A DNA stretch of 64,000 nt from NCBI GenBank assembly GCA_013396525.1, contig VWYX01000670.1, forward strand, positions 102,885-166,884, read 5' to 3'. Each line of letters begins with the position of its first letter. Position 1 is the first letter of the stretch. Both the position numbers and the translations under genes were made by a program. Under the pieces are notes generated by a model. The model was not told where the DNA came from. It saw nothing but the letters and a program-made list of their open reading frames with translations, and searched no databases. Positions 1 through 14,857 of the stretch are shown in pieces. Origin of the DNA: Chaetorhynchus papuensis. Taxonomy: Eukaryota; Chordata; Aves; Passeriformes; Rhipiduridae.

Positions 1-1073
1 GTTTTTTATAAAAGTTCTTGAATTAAACCACTGTGTAAAAGCATAGTATAAAAACTAATTTGTGGAATATCATGACTGGATGCTTTTGATCAACAAAATT
101 AGTGTTACAATTGGCTTATAATGAAACTGGCAATCTTTATGGAGAGTTATCTTTTTTTGTAGCTCTGACAAAAAATTGGCAGACATTTGTATTTCAGAAA
201 CTGCTAGTAACAGTTCTAACTGACCACATTATATCTGATTAGATGGTACTAACTTTCTGTAAAGCATTCTTTACATCTGAATTCCTTGTTACAGAGCTCA
301 ATTTTTTTAATCAAATGCATGCTTGAAGAACCGAGCAATTATATGCATAAGAGGAATAAGTACCGAAGACTTTAATGGAATTTATTGTGTTGCAGATTTT
401 CAGTCCATTCATAATTTTAAGTATTGACTCCCTAGGTTCTCTTTTTTCCTTTAGCACTTAAACATAGGCTGCTGAAGCTGTAGAGTATAAGTAAGGAAAA
501 CAGCTGATCATATCACCCTCATTGCTTTGGCCTCTGCAGTCACCAGAAGGGTTAATTTGAGCTCTTTCTAATCCAACTTAAGTGAGAACTACATTACCTT
601 AAAATGCCAAACAGGAATTTTGTGTCAACCTGACTGACTGCCTAGCACTTAATTCAGCCAACAGAGCAGAGGTTATGTCTTCTACTTGCGAAATGATAAG
701 CTTTCCAAAAGGTAGCATCTTTAAATCTTACAATTAAATTTGAAAAAAGATACCAGACTGTGCCCAGTGACGACTCCATGAGTGAAGATAGAATTTAGAG
801 TTGGGGAGGACCGAAGAGTAGAACAGAAATTGGGATATTAGTTTAATTGAAATGTTTCTGGCATAGTTTTAAAATGAGTTTGGACAGCAGAAAATGAAAA
901 CTAGAAATACATGGGTTAGGAAATTAAGAACCAGTGATACCAAATTAATTGAGGTGGCTTCAGATTGCATCTTTTTGTCTTAAGAAGTACTGCTGTACTA
1001 TAAGCTGTTTCCATTTGAATTCATCATTCATTTAAGCAACTAGATTTTTGAAAATGTTCTGTTTTGAATTTAG
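1..1073 (+). other. KPNA5: KPNA5 last intron (3' part)
   Basis: This AT-rich sequence holds no recognisable importin-alpha exon and ends in the acceptor gaatttag directly before the terminal coding exon. I read it as the 3' part of the final KPNA5 intron. No interspersed repeat was recognised in it. Confidence 0.7.
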
Positions 1074-1261
1074 GACTTGATAAAATTGAATTTCTTCAGA
1101 GGCATGAAAACCAAGAGATCTACCAAAAGGCTTTTGAACTCATAGAACATTATTTTGGTGTCGAAGAAGAGGACTCTAGTATTGCACCTCAGGTGGATGA
1201 AAGTCAGCAGCAGTTTGTGTTTCAACAGCAGGAGGCTCCAATGGAGGGATTCCAGCTCTAA
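1074..1261 (+). CDS. KPNA5: KPNA5 terminal coding exon (importin subunit alpha-6), partial gene
   Basis: This exon encodes the last 62 residues of an importin alpha of the KPNA1/5/6 subgroup. These cytosolic adaptors bind classical nuclear localisation signals through armadillo repeats and dock to importin beta. Visible here are the end of the last repeat ([25 protein letters not shown]), the acidic [12 protein letters not shown] stretch, and the subgroup C-terminus ending EAPMEGFQL. In importin alphas this end takes part in export by CAS/CSE1L. The exon opens two bases into a Gly codon after gaatttag, so the codon is split; the stop is TAA at 1259-1261. KPNA5 is preferred over KPNA1 and KPNA6 because FAM162B, GPRC6A and RFX6 follow in the same order as in human. 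All upstream exons, including the importin-beta-binding domain, lie outside the window. Confidence 0.92.
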
Positions 1262-4200
1262 ACTACTGAAGTGAATATAAGCATAAAGTTTAAACACTTG
1301 TACCGTTTGGGTTTTTTTTTTTCTCAGAGGTCTTTTCTTTATGGCCAAAGTTAGAGGAAAAGCTGAATATGTTTTGCAGAACTAGATGAAGAAGCAGCTG
1401 ATGCACTTTTATATATTGTGTTAGAGGCAACTGTTCTCTGTTTTGTATTTGTGTTCTTCTTTATCTCTTATGTACAGAAAACAACTGTGAGTAATGTCTG
1501 AAAGCATTAAATGTGATTTAACAAGAGTTTAGCTATGACTTGGTAGGATTTTAGGTAGTAGTTCTGAATTTTTCATGTAGTCTCAAACTTCATATCAGCA
1601 ATACAGTTACTGACAGTTGAATTTTTGGCAGTAGGCCTGACTTGCCCAGTCTCTATCAAATCTACCTCTTGTATTGAAGCAGAAACGTTGCTTCAGAACT
1701 ATGGCATGAAATAAAGATGAGCTTGTAAGAAGCTGAATTGGAATGTGAAAAATATTTATTTAAATTGTGAAACTTTTATGCATTGCTTACTTTACAACAC
1801 ACTGTTGGAATTTATTTATAAAGTGTATTTAAAGACATAATAGATATACATGTATAATGCTAATTACCTAATATAATATTGAATATATGAAAAAGTTTTT
1901 TCTTAATTATGTGGGAAAATGACTATTTCAGAGGTTTTCAAATTGGAATTAGCAGAGACCTTGCTGGTCATTTGATGTTGGCTCTGTAATGAAAGCTGCT
2001 AAATGGCATTACAAGTCAGCCACAACTGCAGTACTTTGCAGTGGAAGCAGCCACTGCAGTTACCACAAGAAAGCTGCAATTAGGAATGACAGAAGGGTGA
2101 CGTGCACAAATCACCAAGCTGATGTTTTACAGCTGTCTTCTGTCAAGATGTGGTAACACCACTTTAGTTTGAGAAACATTGCAATGTTTGCCTTTTAGTA
2201 CAATAGCTTCTTAAAAGTTTAGACAGTAGGTGTTGTTTTTGACCAAGTATGCTACTGCCACTTGAATCGTTCCTTAGGTTAATGAATTCGGTTTGCTTTT
2301 GGTAAGACAATAGAAATACTGCAGTGAAGAATGAATAGTGAATCACTCCAGTTGAAGGAAAAGTTTGTTGTACTGTAAATAGCATTAAGTATGTGGACAC
2401 CAAAACTAACTAGAAGTTATTGTCATCTAAATATTTAGGCTCTACAATATACAGTGTTTGCTGTTAAACACTAAAAGAAATAGAATTCTAATATTTACGT
2501 TAACAGTTTTGAGTACAAAAAAAATGTATGCTCTGCTTTGACTTGCATATAAGTAGTGTTTCTGGTGTATTAGTAGTATATCTCATTTGGAGAAATTAAT
2601 ACTTTGGGTTAACTCTGAAGTATTGCTATTTTTTATTACCTGTAATTAATGTATTAACATCAAACTCCTGGGTTAAGTGAAATCTGTGACATATGAGAGC
2701 ATTTCATGCTTCATAAAAAGCTGCAATTTAAACTTCAAATCACTTACCCATGGCACTGTGCTTGTCACTAAACATTTTTTTAATGCACTGAAAAATACAG
2801 GTTAAAGGTGGTATCATTTACAGTACCATTTTATATTTAGAATTTTTTTTTACATGCAAGTTAAGATTCTAAGATGTTTCACTTTGATGTTACAGCAATA
2901 TATTCTATATTGTAATTGAATGTGGGACTTGAAGTGGATTTTCTAAAATTAATGGTCAGTTTTGACTAAGATGTAACTGGGAGGGAAGCAGCCTCCCTTT
3001 GAAGTCTTTTTAGTGGAAGATAGAAGTGTAAGAAGTGTATATAGGAGTGCTGTTACTTTATGAACTCTGAACAATGAGATATTTTAGCAAATGACACTTT
3101 AAACCTAGATTTGTACAGCATACAACAGTTTTGAATAGTGTGATATTTGAGTACAGCTGCCAAATTTTCATATAATGTTAGGTGATTGTACTTATGCCCT
3201 TTTTACTCTCATAGTTTTAGGTTTTCGTACACCACCAACCTTCATTCTTTCCCATGGTCTCCCCATTCCCCATCTATCAAAGGACAGGGTAACAATCATG
3301 GAAATCTATCAAGATTACTAGCAAATGCTGAATTTCAGTGTTCTAGTGTAAGAAAATTATTCAGGTAACAGGGTATTCCTTTGTTTCTAACAACTTTGTT
3401 TTGATAACAACCAGCTGTGCCTGCTTTTTATTTGAAGAACCCTGTAAAACTACATTTATAAGCCTCTCTTATTTAAACCAAATCTGAACAATGAAAATCT
3501 TAATGGAAAGACTTGAAAATGAAGAAAAGAGGGGACATTAAAGTATTATATTTGTTTTGAAAGAATGTCTTCATATATCTTGTGTGGATATATTATTCTA
3601 TCTGTGTGGATGGTTAGTGACTGCACTTTACTCATTTAGACAAACTATATTTCATGCCTCTGATACATTTGAATGGAACAGTTTGAAAGGGAACTAAAAT
3701 TGCTGGACTTGGGATAATGAAAATCCTTACTTAAACTCAACATCTGGTTTACCCTGAATTTGTTAAAAATTGAAAATTCTTTAAAGGATATACATACAGG
3801 ATGGCCTCTCCTATTTTATCACTGGCTTTATATCATACTTTGTTAAAAGCACATAAATTAACAAAATAAAACGAGAGATTATGACTTAAGGTCAGCTCCA
3901 GTGTACTCATTTGCAGGTAGGGGCATGATTATGATGATGTTACCTAAACAGATGAAACCAGTGTGGAGAGAAAAACAAAACAGAACTGTGATATTAATTT
4001 CTCTTTTAAGTTTGGCATTTTATATTCAATCTGAAATGTCCCATCAGTTACAAAGTCTGTTTTAAAATACAGGGGTTTGGGTTTCATTAAAAGGGTACCA
4101 TTTGTTCTACTTAAATGTGAATACTAACTAGCTAATCTATGCAACTATGCAGAGCATAAGATTTTTTTATTAGTTCCCTACTCTTGTTACACTGAATCAT

Positions 4201-4750
4201 ATCTAATTTTTCGTCATTGCACTTTCGTCTGAGGACTGGTTCATACAGCTTTTTAATTTTCTAGTATTTGCTTTACACACTGTTGCTAGCAGCAATCAGA
4301 AAATAGTAATAATGTTGGCACAGAAATGTTAGCTGTAGAACAAGTTTGCAACTGGAAACTATTTATTGTTGGGCCTGTCTTTAAAAAAATAGTAAAGATG
4401 CACTATTGTCTTTCCTCCATGGTTAATTCTCAGTTGGTTTAAATTTATTAAATTGTACAACTGAGAATTTTTGTAATAGGTCTGCCAATTGATATGTGGA
4501 CTTAATTGTGACCTCAAGATTTCACTGAAATCTGGAATGAGAAATTTCAGTTACTTATGGCACAATGTCTTCATATAATGCATGGAAGCTAAATTACCTG
4601 TATTAACGTCAGACAGTAATAGTGCATCTTTAAATCCAGGCCAAAGGCCCTTTACTGTAACAGAACACATATAAGTAGTATGCAATATTATGGAATGTTA
4701 AATCTCCAAATACCATACAGAAACCAATAAAACCTATTTTACAGATGTTT
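1262..4750 (+). other. KPNA5: KPNA5 3' UTR and downstream flank
   Basis: About 3.5 kb of AT-rich sequence without convincing coding potential follows the KPNA5 stop. AATAAA-type signals occur early (near 1710) and late (4726-4731). The late one, close to the opposing FAM162B polyadenylation signals, makes a long 3' UTR likely, with shorter isoforms possible. No repeat family was recognised. The extent is inference. Confidence 0.5.
4726..4731 (+). terminator. KPNA5: Candidate distal polyadenylation signal of KPNA5
   Basis: This is an AATAAA hexamer on the plus strand, about 3.47 kb after the KPNA5 stop, followed by T-rich sequence. It is the last good plus-strand signal before the opposing FAM162B gene. 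Its use is inferred. Confidence 0.4.
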
Positions 4751-4762
4751 ATTGTATTTATT
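4748..4762 (-). terminator. FAM162B: Candidate polyadenylation signals of FAM162B
   Basis: Two AATAAA hexamers read on the minus strand at 4757-4762 and 4748-4753, about 450 bases downstream of the FAM162B stop codon. They would give a 3' UTR of roughly 0.45 kb, reaching almost to the opposing KPNA5 signal. Confidence 0.45.
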
Positions 4763-5212
4763 TAGTGATTCAATAAGTGTTGCTTCTTAAAACTAAAATA
4801 TGCAAATACCATTTTGGATACGGCATTGATGCAAATGGATTCAAACTGGCAGATATTTGCACTGAAAAACTATGCACTGTCACCAGACAGAAAATTTCTT
4901 GGGTTTAAATGTTTTGTGATTATCTAACCAACAATACCTGATATTCTTAGGAAACTACCTCATCTCCTTTAAAACGAATTACTGCTTTTAACCATATGCA
5001 AAACATTCTAAATAATTTTAATTACGTGCAACAAGTACCCTGAATATCTCCCTAATGAAAGAGACCCTCCCATTTTTTTTCGATGCTGTAGCTGCCCGTA
5101 TTGGCTCCAGGGTATGCATACTTCAGTTGTCCATTTAGGGGTGAAACTCACTAATTGCTCTCAGCAGCAGTTAATTTTGCTCTTCCGAGGACACTCAGCA
5201 TTTCGGACGAAG

Positions 5213-9208
<3,996 letters not shown>

Positions 9209-9210
<2 letters not shown>

Positions 9211-9244
9211 GGCGAGGATGGCGAGGATGGCGAGGATGGCGAGG
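9209..9244 (-). repeat. 9-bp tandem repeat ending at the FAM162B start codon
   Basis: Four exact units of CCTCGCCAT (minus strand) form the end of the 5' UTR. Only the last is followed by G, making the ATG; the others read CCATCC. Confidence 0.9.
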
Positions 9245-9499
9245 AGCGGCAGGACCCTCTAATCCGGCCGGACCCTCTGCCGCAGCGGGAGAGGCCCCGG
9301 CCCGGCCCCGCCCCGCCCCACCCCGCCCGCGAACTCTTCCAGCCGCCCCCGGAGGCGAGGCGGGACGGCTGCCGACACCCGACGGGGATCGGTCCTCCGG
9401 AGAAGGCATCCTGCTCACCTAGCGCACTCACGGATTGCAACTCTAGTGTGGAAAGGTCAGCGTCCAAGACAAAACTCGGTTAAAAGACAGACGCGTCTT

Positions 9500-9958
9500 C
9501 ATGTTAGGACGTGCACCTGCTGGAGCGAGTCCTGAGGAGAGCCACAAAAACGACCAGAGGCCAGGAGCACCTCTACCGTGAAGACAGAGAGCTGGGGTTG
9601 TTTAACCTGAGGAAGAGAAGGTTCCAGGGAGACCTTACAGCACCTTCCAGTGCCTAAAGGGGGCCCACAAGAAAGATGGAGAAGGGCTTTTTACAAGGGC
9701 ATGTAGTGATTCCTATGCCCCTATTACATGGAGTAATGGCTTTTAATGGAATCAGGGTGGGTTTAGATTAGGAAGAAATTCTTTCCTCTGAGGTTGGTGA
9801 GACACTGGCACAGCTTGCTCAGAGAAGCTGTGGATGGCTCATCCCTGGAAGGTTGGATGGGGCTTTGAGCAACCTGGTTTAGTGGCAGGTGTTTCTGCCC
9901 ATGGCAATTTGATGATCTTTACAGTCCCTTCCAACCCAAACCATTCTATGATTCTATG
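9500..9958 (+). mobile_element. CR1 LINE 3' end, plus strand
   Basis: About 460 bases match the avian CR1 3' region in order: GGAGCGAGTCCTGAGGAGAG, GGGGTTGTTTAACCTGAGGA, TGGGGCTTTGAGCAACCTGG, then CCATTCTATGATTCTATG. It is truncated at its 5' end, as most CR1 copies are, and lies just upstream of the FAM162B promoter. Confidence 0.9.
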
Positions 9959-9959
9959 T

Positions 9960-12900
9960 AGAGTGTAAATTCTGTGACACAGACCTGCCCACATCTGTGT
10001 TTCTGTCATTTTACTGCTTTCAGAAGGCTCAAACATACTGATTCTCATCGTACGCTTTTCCATCTACTTCAACTGAACAAATTTTTTTGTTTTTCCTTTC
10101 ACATCCTGGACAGAGTAAGACTTTATTAAAAAACCAAAACTAAACAAAAAAATCCCCTGAAAAAATATTCAGAGAATAGACATTTACTAAGTAACAGCCT
10201 GTGTAAGCATGATGTTTGTGACATTGTAAGACTGTCTCGACAGAACTGTGTCCGATGCACCAAGCAGTGGAAGACTTTACGTGCATCAGCCAAAGCCAGA
10301 ATGGCTGCAGATGAACAGAGGAAGTCCTGCTCCCCAGGGATGGATCAATGTCTGGCAACAGCTTAAGTCCTGTGCTCAGTGTGACAGCACTAAAGAGGAG
10401 TTTTGTGCTGTTTGTAGCATAAACCGCCAGCTATTTTTTTTTCAGGAGCAGAGCATGCAACAAAAGGACACACATGCACCTCTTTGCACACACACACACT
10501 CCTTGAGCAGCTGTGCCCTCTTTCAGAATGTTGTCAAGCAGATGAAGGCACATAAACAGAAATGACCTAGGGGATGATACTTTCCCTTTGCTCCAAGACC
10601 ATAGCATAGTGTCAAGCAGGGCTCCTTGTCCCTGAAGACACAGCTGGGAAGGGTAGGAAGAGTCAGCACATCTGGACTGGGCTCAGCACCATACATTGTG
10701 AGCAGCATCCCAGACACTGCTATCAGTTGCCGCTCATGATGGTCACCCATGCATTCAGAGTCACTGTAGTCCCAATGGCCATCAGCAGAGCTGCTGGGAG
10801 GCAGCCTGGAGATCACGTAGTTCCCAGCACTCAACAAAGAACTGCTCTAAAGATTGTGGACAGCTGGAAGGCATCTACACAGCCAGAGCTACTGAAATCT
10901 TGAGGGAATTATGCCCTGGAGAAGAGGACTTCAAACACTTGGTGGCCTTCATGGTCTTCATTGTCCCTGAGGGTATTGTACATTGTAGGATAGTGGCTTC
11001 ATTTAGCATTATTTAGCATTATTAACAATGAATGGCATAAGCCCTAACAAGGTTAAATAATGTTTACATCCAGAGCTGCCTCCTGCTGACCTCAACAAAC
11101 AGCATTTTCACATTTGATTTCTCCGTGACCAGCACTGTATTTGGAGACATTTGTTCTCCCTATTGCTCTCAGAGATGGAAAACGTGCATGTCGGATGTTA
11201 ATGTTTTGAGGTTTCAGGATCTTTCCAAAGTAAGCAAGCAGAGTGTGCTCTGAGCCAGAAAAAAAAGAGCTGATCCCTTTGTCCTCACATGGCCTGACCT
11301 ATGGTCCATGGCTCTGGGAGCACCAGGAAAAGACTTTGCAATGACTCTGGAAGGTGATTCCTGTTCTGTGCTCTGGGGATGAAAATCTGTTTCAGGCTCA
11401 TTTAATGTCCCAATGTCTGGTAAGAGGAATTGTTAGATTACTGGAATACTTACTGCACTGGGCAGGGGAATGTGCACAAATGAACTCCTATTTTAAGCTT
11501 TTTCATATCCTCTGTATAGGGTAGCACAATCCCTTTATGTTCTACCTACATATGATCACTTATTTCTTGCAGACAAGGCATCTAGAAACATGTAACACAT
11601 CTTGGTATAATGTCTCTTTTTTGCTGCCAAGTCAGGCTGGCAAACCTGTTACATCCTCTCTGCTCCACTGTTGACTGTGCTTTGCACAGAAGACCCGAGC
11701 AGCTGGAGAATGAGATGTAGCACATAGGACTCCTTTGAAATTCTGCCACATGTGATGTCTTTCCTCAGAGACACCTCGGTAGAGACCTTCACACTGCTGC
11801 CACCAGGCCCTGTTCATCAAGACACTCTCCTCATTGTCCTGCAGGATGAACCCCCCAGCACACACAGCTTTCAGTCTAAAGGATGTTTCTAAGAAGCAGG
11901 CTGAGGTCTACGGTGGAAACACCTTGCAGGTGCGTGTATCGCTGTTGTTCAAGGCCTAACAGAAGCTCATGGGGAGAGGTAAGGAAATTAAGTAAGCAAA
12001 CTCAATTTTAAATAACAATATGGCTTTAATCATTCCCTTTCATGTAGCTTCAAGGTGTGCTACACTCAACACTTTTGAAAACAACAAATAACAGGTACAA
12101 CATTCCAGTCAAATTAACTTTTCTAACCAGCTGATTGCTGACAGTCGTGCAACGTAAGCTTTGCTTCTCTCTCGACTGTCATTGCAGCAAGAAGACTTCT
12201 TGATGCACTGGCAGTCAAATTGCAGGCATTTCAACCTTATCATACATAACCTCATATGCAGAAAAGTATTTGCAGCAACTGAAGTATAAACAGCATTCAA
12301 CATATAAATATATACATATAACCCTTCATTCCTCCAATCAGCAGCAGAACATATGTAATTACACAAATCTGTATGCGAATTGCACTCCTGCCTTCCAACT
12401 GACTTTAAAACATCTTCATAGATACACAATATCCCGGATTTTAGTATTATTTTACATTAACATGGCACAGAACTTAAAATAGCACAGTTTCTATGTTCTG
12501 GGCTTTATGAATACGGAAAAGTATTTTCCTGTTCCTGTATTGACAATGTAGCTCTGCAGTTTAAACTCTGTCTGAAAAAGCTCCATGGTACCCTGACAGA
12601 AAAATTCCTTCTTCTCTGAACGTTCCCTTTGCCTCTCATACAGAAGGCACAGCACAGGTGTGCTCATGGAGCACACACTCTCTACAGAGCAGAGAGTCAT
12701 TCAGTGCAGATCACGCCAGGTCATCCTTGTGCTATTTCTGTGTGTTGTAATGATGCATTGTCATGTTCTTATTGAAAAACAGGATTTTTAAACATATATC
12801 AAACCCCCTGAATTTTCTAGGATGCAGTTGTGCTGAATCTGGTCATTACATTATTTATGCGAATGAGAAGAACCAGTTAGTGATTTTAAGTTTTGACATT

Positions 12901-13736
12901 ACACATTGACTTTACACTCTCAAATAAGAAGACACCTGGGGCTCGCTCTCCTCGTGCATCAGAGAAGGTGCATGAGGTGAATCACTGTGTTTCTTCTGAG
13001 TATGGGGAAAAGAGGCAGATGAACATACATATAGCTCCAGAGCTCCAGAATAATTCTCTAATTTTTTTATAGATCTGTCTCTAATTCTCTGTCTCTATCT
13101 CTGATAAACACAAGGAACCTTAAATACTACTACAGCACTCATCTGCAATAAGGCATGCAATTTTGGGGAGGAAAAAAAGAGATTCACTGATACCAGATGA
13201 AAAGAGTTACTTTGGAAGTTCAGGAGAATGGAAAGCCTATCTTAAAAGTGGAGACTAAAGGACTGGACTTGTTTATCTTGGCAAACAAAGGCTGGGACAA
13301 GGTTCTCTTTGATCCGTAAAATGAGGCCAGATGAGAAGAAGAGCTCCTTAAATAGCTGGGCATCAAAGAGGCAAAAGAAGTGGGTAAACTCATGGGGTCC
13401 CACTTACATGACTGTGAGAAATAATAATTTTGTGATGCTTCTGCCTCACTTGAGGAAGGGAGGTTGCAGAATAGGTTCCCACAAGCCAGTGTGGGCCGGA
13501 TGGGGAAGGAAGGGAGCTGCTGAAGGGGACTGCACATCAGGGAGCTTGCAGGAGCAAGGGATGGACTCTCTGAGTCAGGAAAGCCTTTCAGATCTGGTAA
13601 TGGATAACTGCCTAAGTACAGGAAAAGGTGTTTCACATGGCTTGCCCTCCTTGAGGATGCCAAAAGGAAAGAGATCTGAAAGAGAAACAGCTCCCTAAAA
13701 TGGTTTTTTAACTTCTGGTACTTTAATGCTGGCCAG
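9960..13736. other. Spacer between FAM162B and GPRC6A, including GPRC6A 3' flank
   Basis: About 3.8 kb with no recognisable exon. Part adjoining 13736 should be the GPRC6A 3' UTR; the only nearby signal I see is a minus-strand ATTAAA at 13722-13727, very close to the stop. Short CR1-like wording near 13250-13310 is too degraded to call. Open frames near 12.1-12.4, 13.2-13.7 and 13.3-13.7 kb have no family features. Confidence 0.6.
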
Positions 13737-14857
13737 TCATATACTGGAGACTCTTTTCCTGATCACAGTCCTTGCAGCATTTTTAGGAAGAACTTTGCCT
13801 TTTATTAGTGGCTGCCCAGGCACTTGGAAATGGCAGTTTCCATTCACAGAGTCATTCTCAGTTTTACACGAGTCTGTGACAGTAGCTCGGAGGCTGGAAG
13901 ATTTTGAATCTAAAGAAACCTGACTAACAGCAACACTGCCTGCACTCTTAGAAGAGTAAGTGTAAACCATTTTGAGAAAGGCAGATTTTGTGTTTGTTTC
14001 CTGCTTGTAAATGATGATATAACATTTTGGAAGAAAAGTGCAGCAGAGGATTCCATAATTAGATATTAAAACAACGATGATTTCCACGGCTGGCAAGTAT
14101 TTGCCAAATGTAGTTGCATAGACAGGGATAAATACAATCCATGCTATAAAGTAAATTAGCATGCCAAAAGTGATGAATTTAGCTTCATTGTAATTCTCTG
14201 GCAACTTCCTACCTTTAAAGGCAAATATGAAACATATAAAGGCTAGGGCAGCAATGTAGCCCAACATAATCCCAAAAGCTACAATAGACCCCTCATTGCA
14301 TTCCAGAATTATTGCTCTTGGGATTGAGAAATTTTGATTTACAAAAGGTGTCCTAAATATTAGCCAGAAGGTGCAAATGATAACTTGAATTCCAGTGCAG
14401 GTGACCACAGTGGGAATAGGTTTATACATGCATTTCAGGAAATTTTGAAGCTTGGGATCAAAGCTGAAAGCTAGCAAAATTTTTAGTGACTTTATTAAAA
14501 TACATGAAATGCAGAGTGTAAAACTTATGCCAAAGAGTGCTTGCCTAGTTTTACATTTGAATTCTGTGGGTACATCTATGAAGAAGACAGTGCTTAAAAA
14601 AATTAAGAAGTGGCTGAAGAGAATAATGTAGCAGACAGTCAGACCACCAGATGCCTTTACAACCGGAGTGTCCAAGTTTTTGGTAAATATTACACAAATT
14701 GACAAAACCAGCACAACCCCAAAAGAGGAGAGGAGGAGGAGGAAGATGGCAAACCAGTCAGTCCAGGCAAGGAAATAGATTGTCTTTCTGTAGCATGTGG
14801 TGCTGTTGATGGGAGCCCAGTAGGTTTTGTTGTTACATCGGTAGCAGTAATCCATAT
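13737..14857 (-). CDS. GPRC6A: GPRC6A exon 6 (seven-transmembrane domain and tail)
   Basis: The acceptor is cttccag. After a split Asp codon it encodes residues 556-927: the last cysteines of the cysteine-rich domain (YCYRCNNKT), seven helices with conserved stretches such as SFTLCISCIL, KSLKILLAFSFDPKLQ, NYNEAKFITFGMLIYFIAW and ISNYGIL, then a tail ending RKRVSSI and TGA. Confidence 0.97.

Noticed and set aside
13220..13698. 147-codon minus and 129-codon plus frames downstream of GPRC6A
   Set aside because: They overlap each other in antisense, show no domain or splice logic, and the region has weak CR1-like wording near 13250-13310.
13722..13727. ATTAAA as the GPRC6A polyadenylation signal
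   Set aside because: It is only about ten bases after the stop codon, so use as the main signal is unlikely. The true 3' end was not located.
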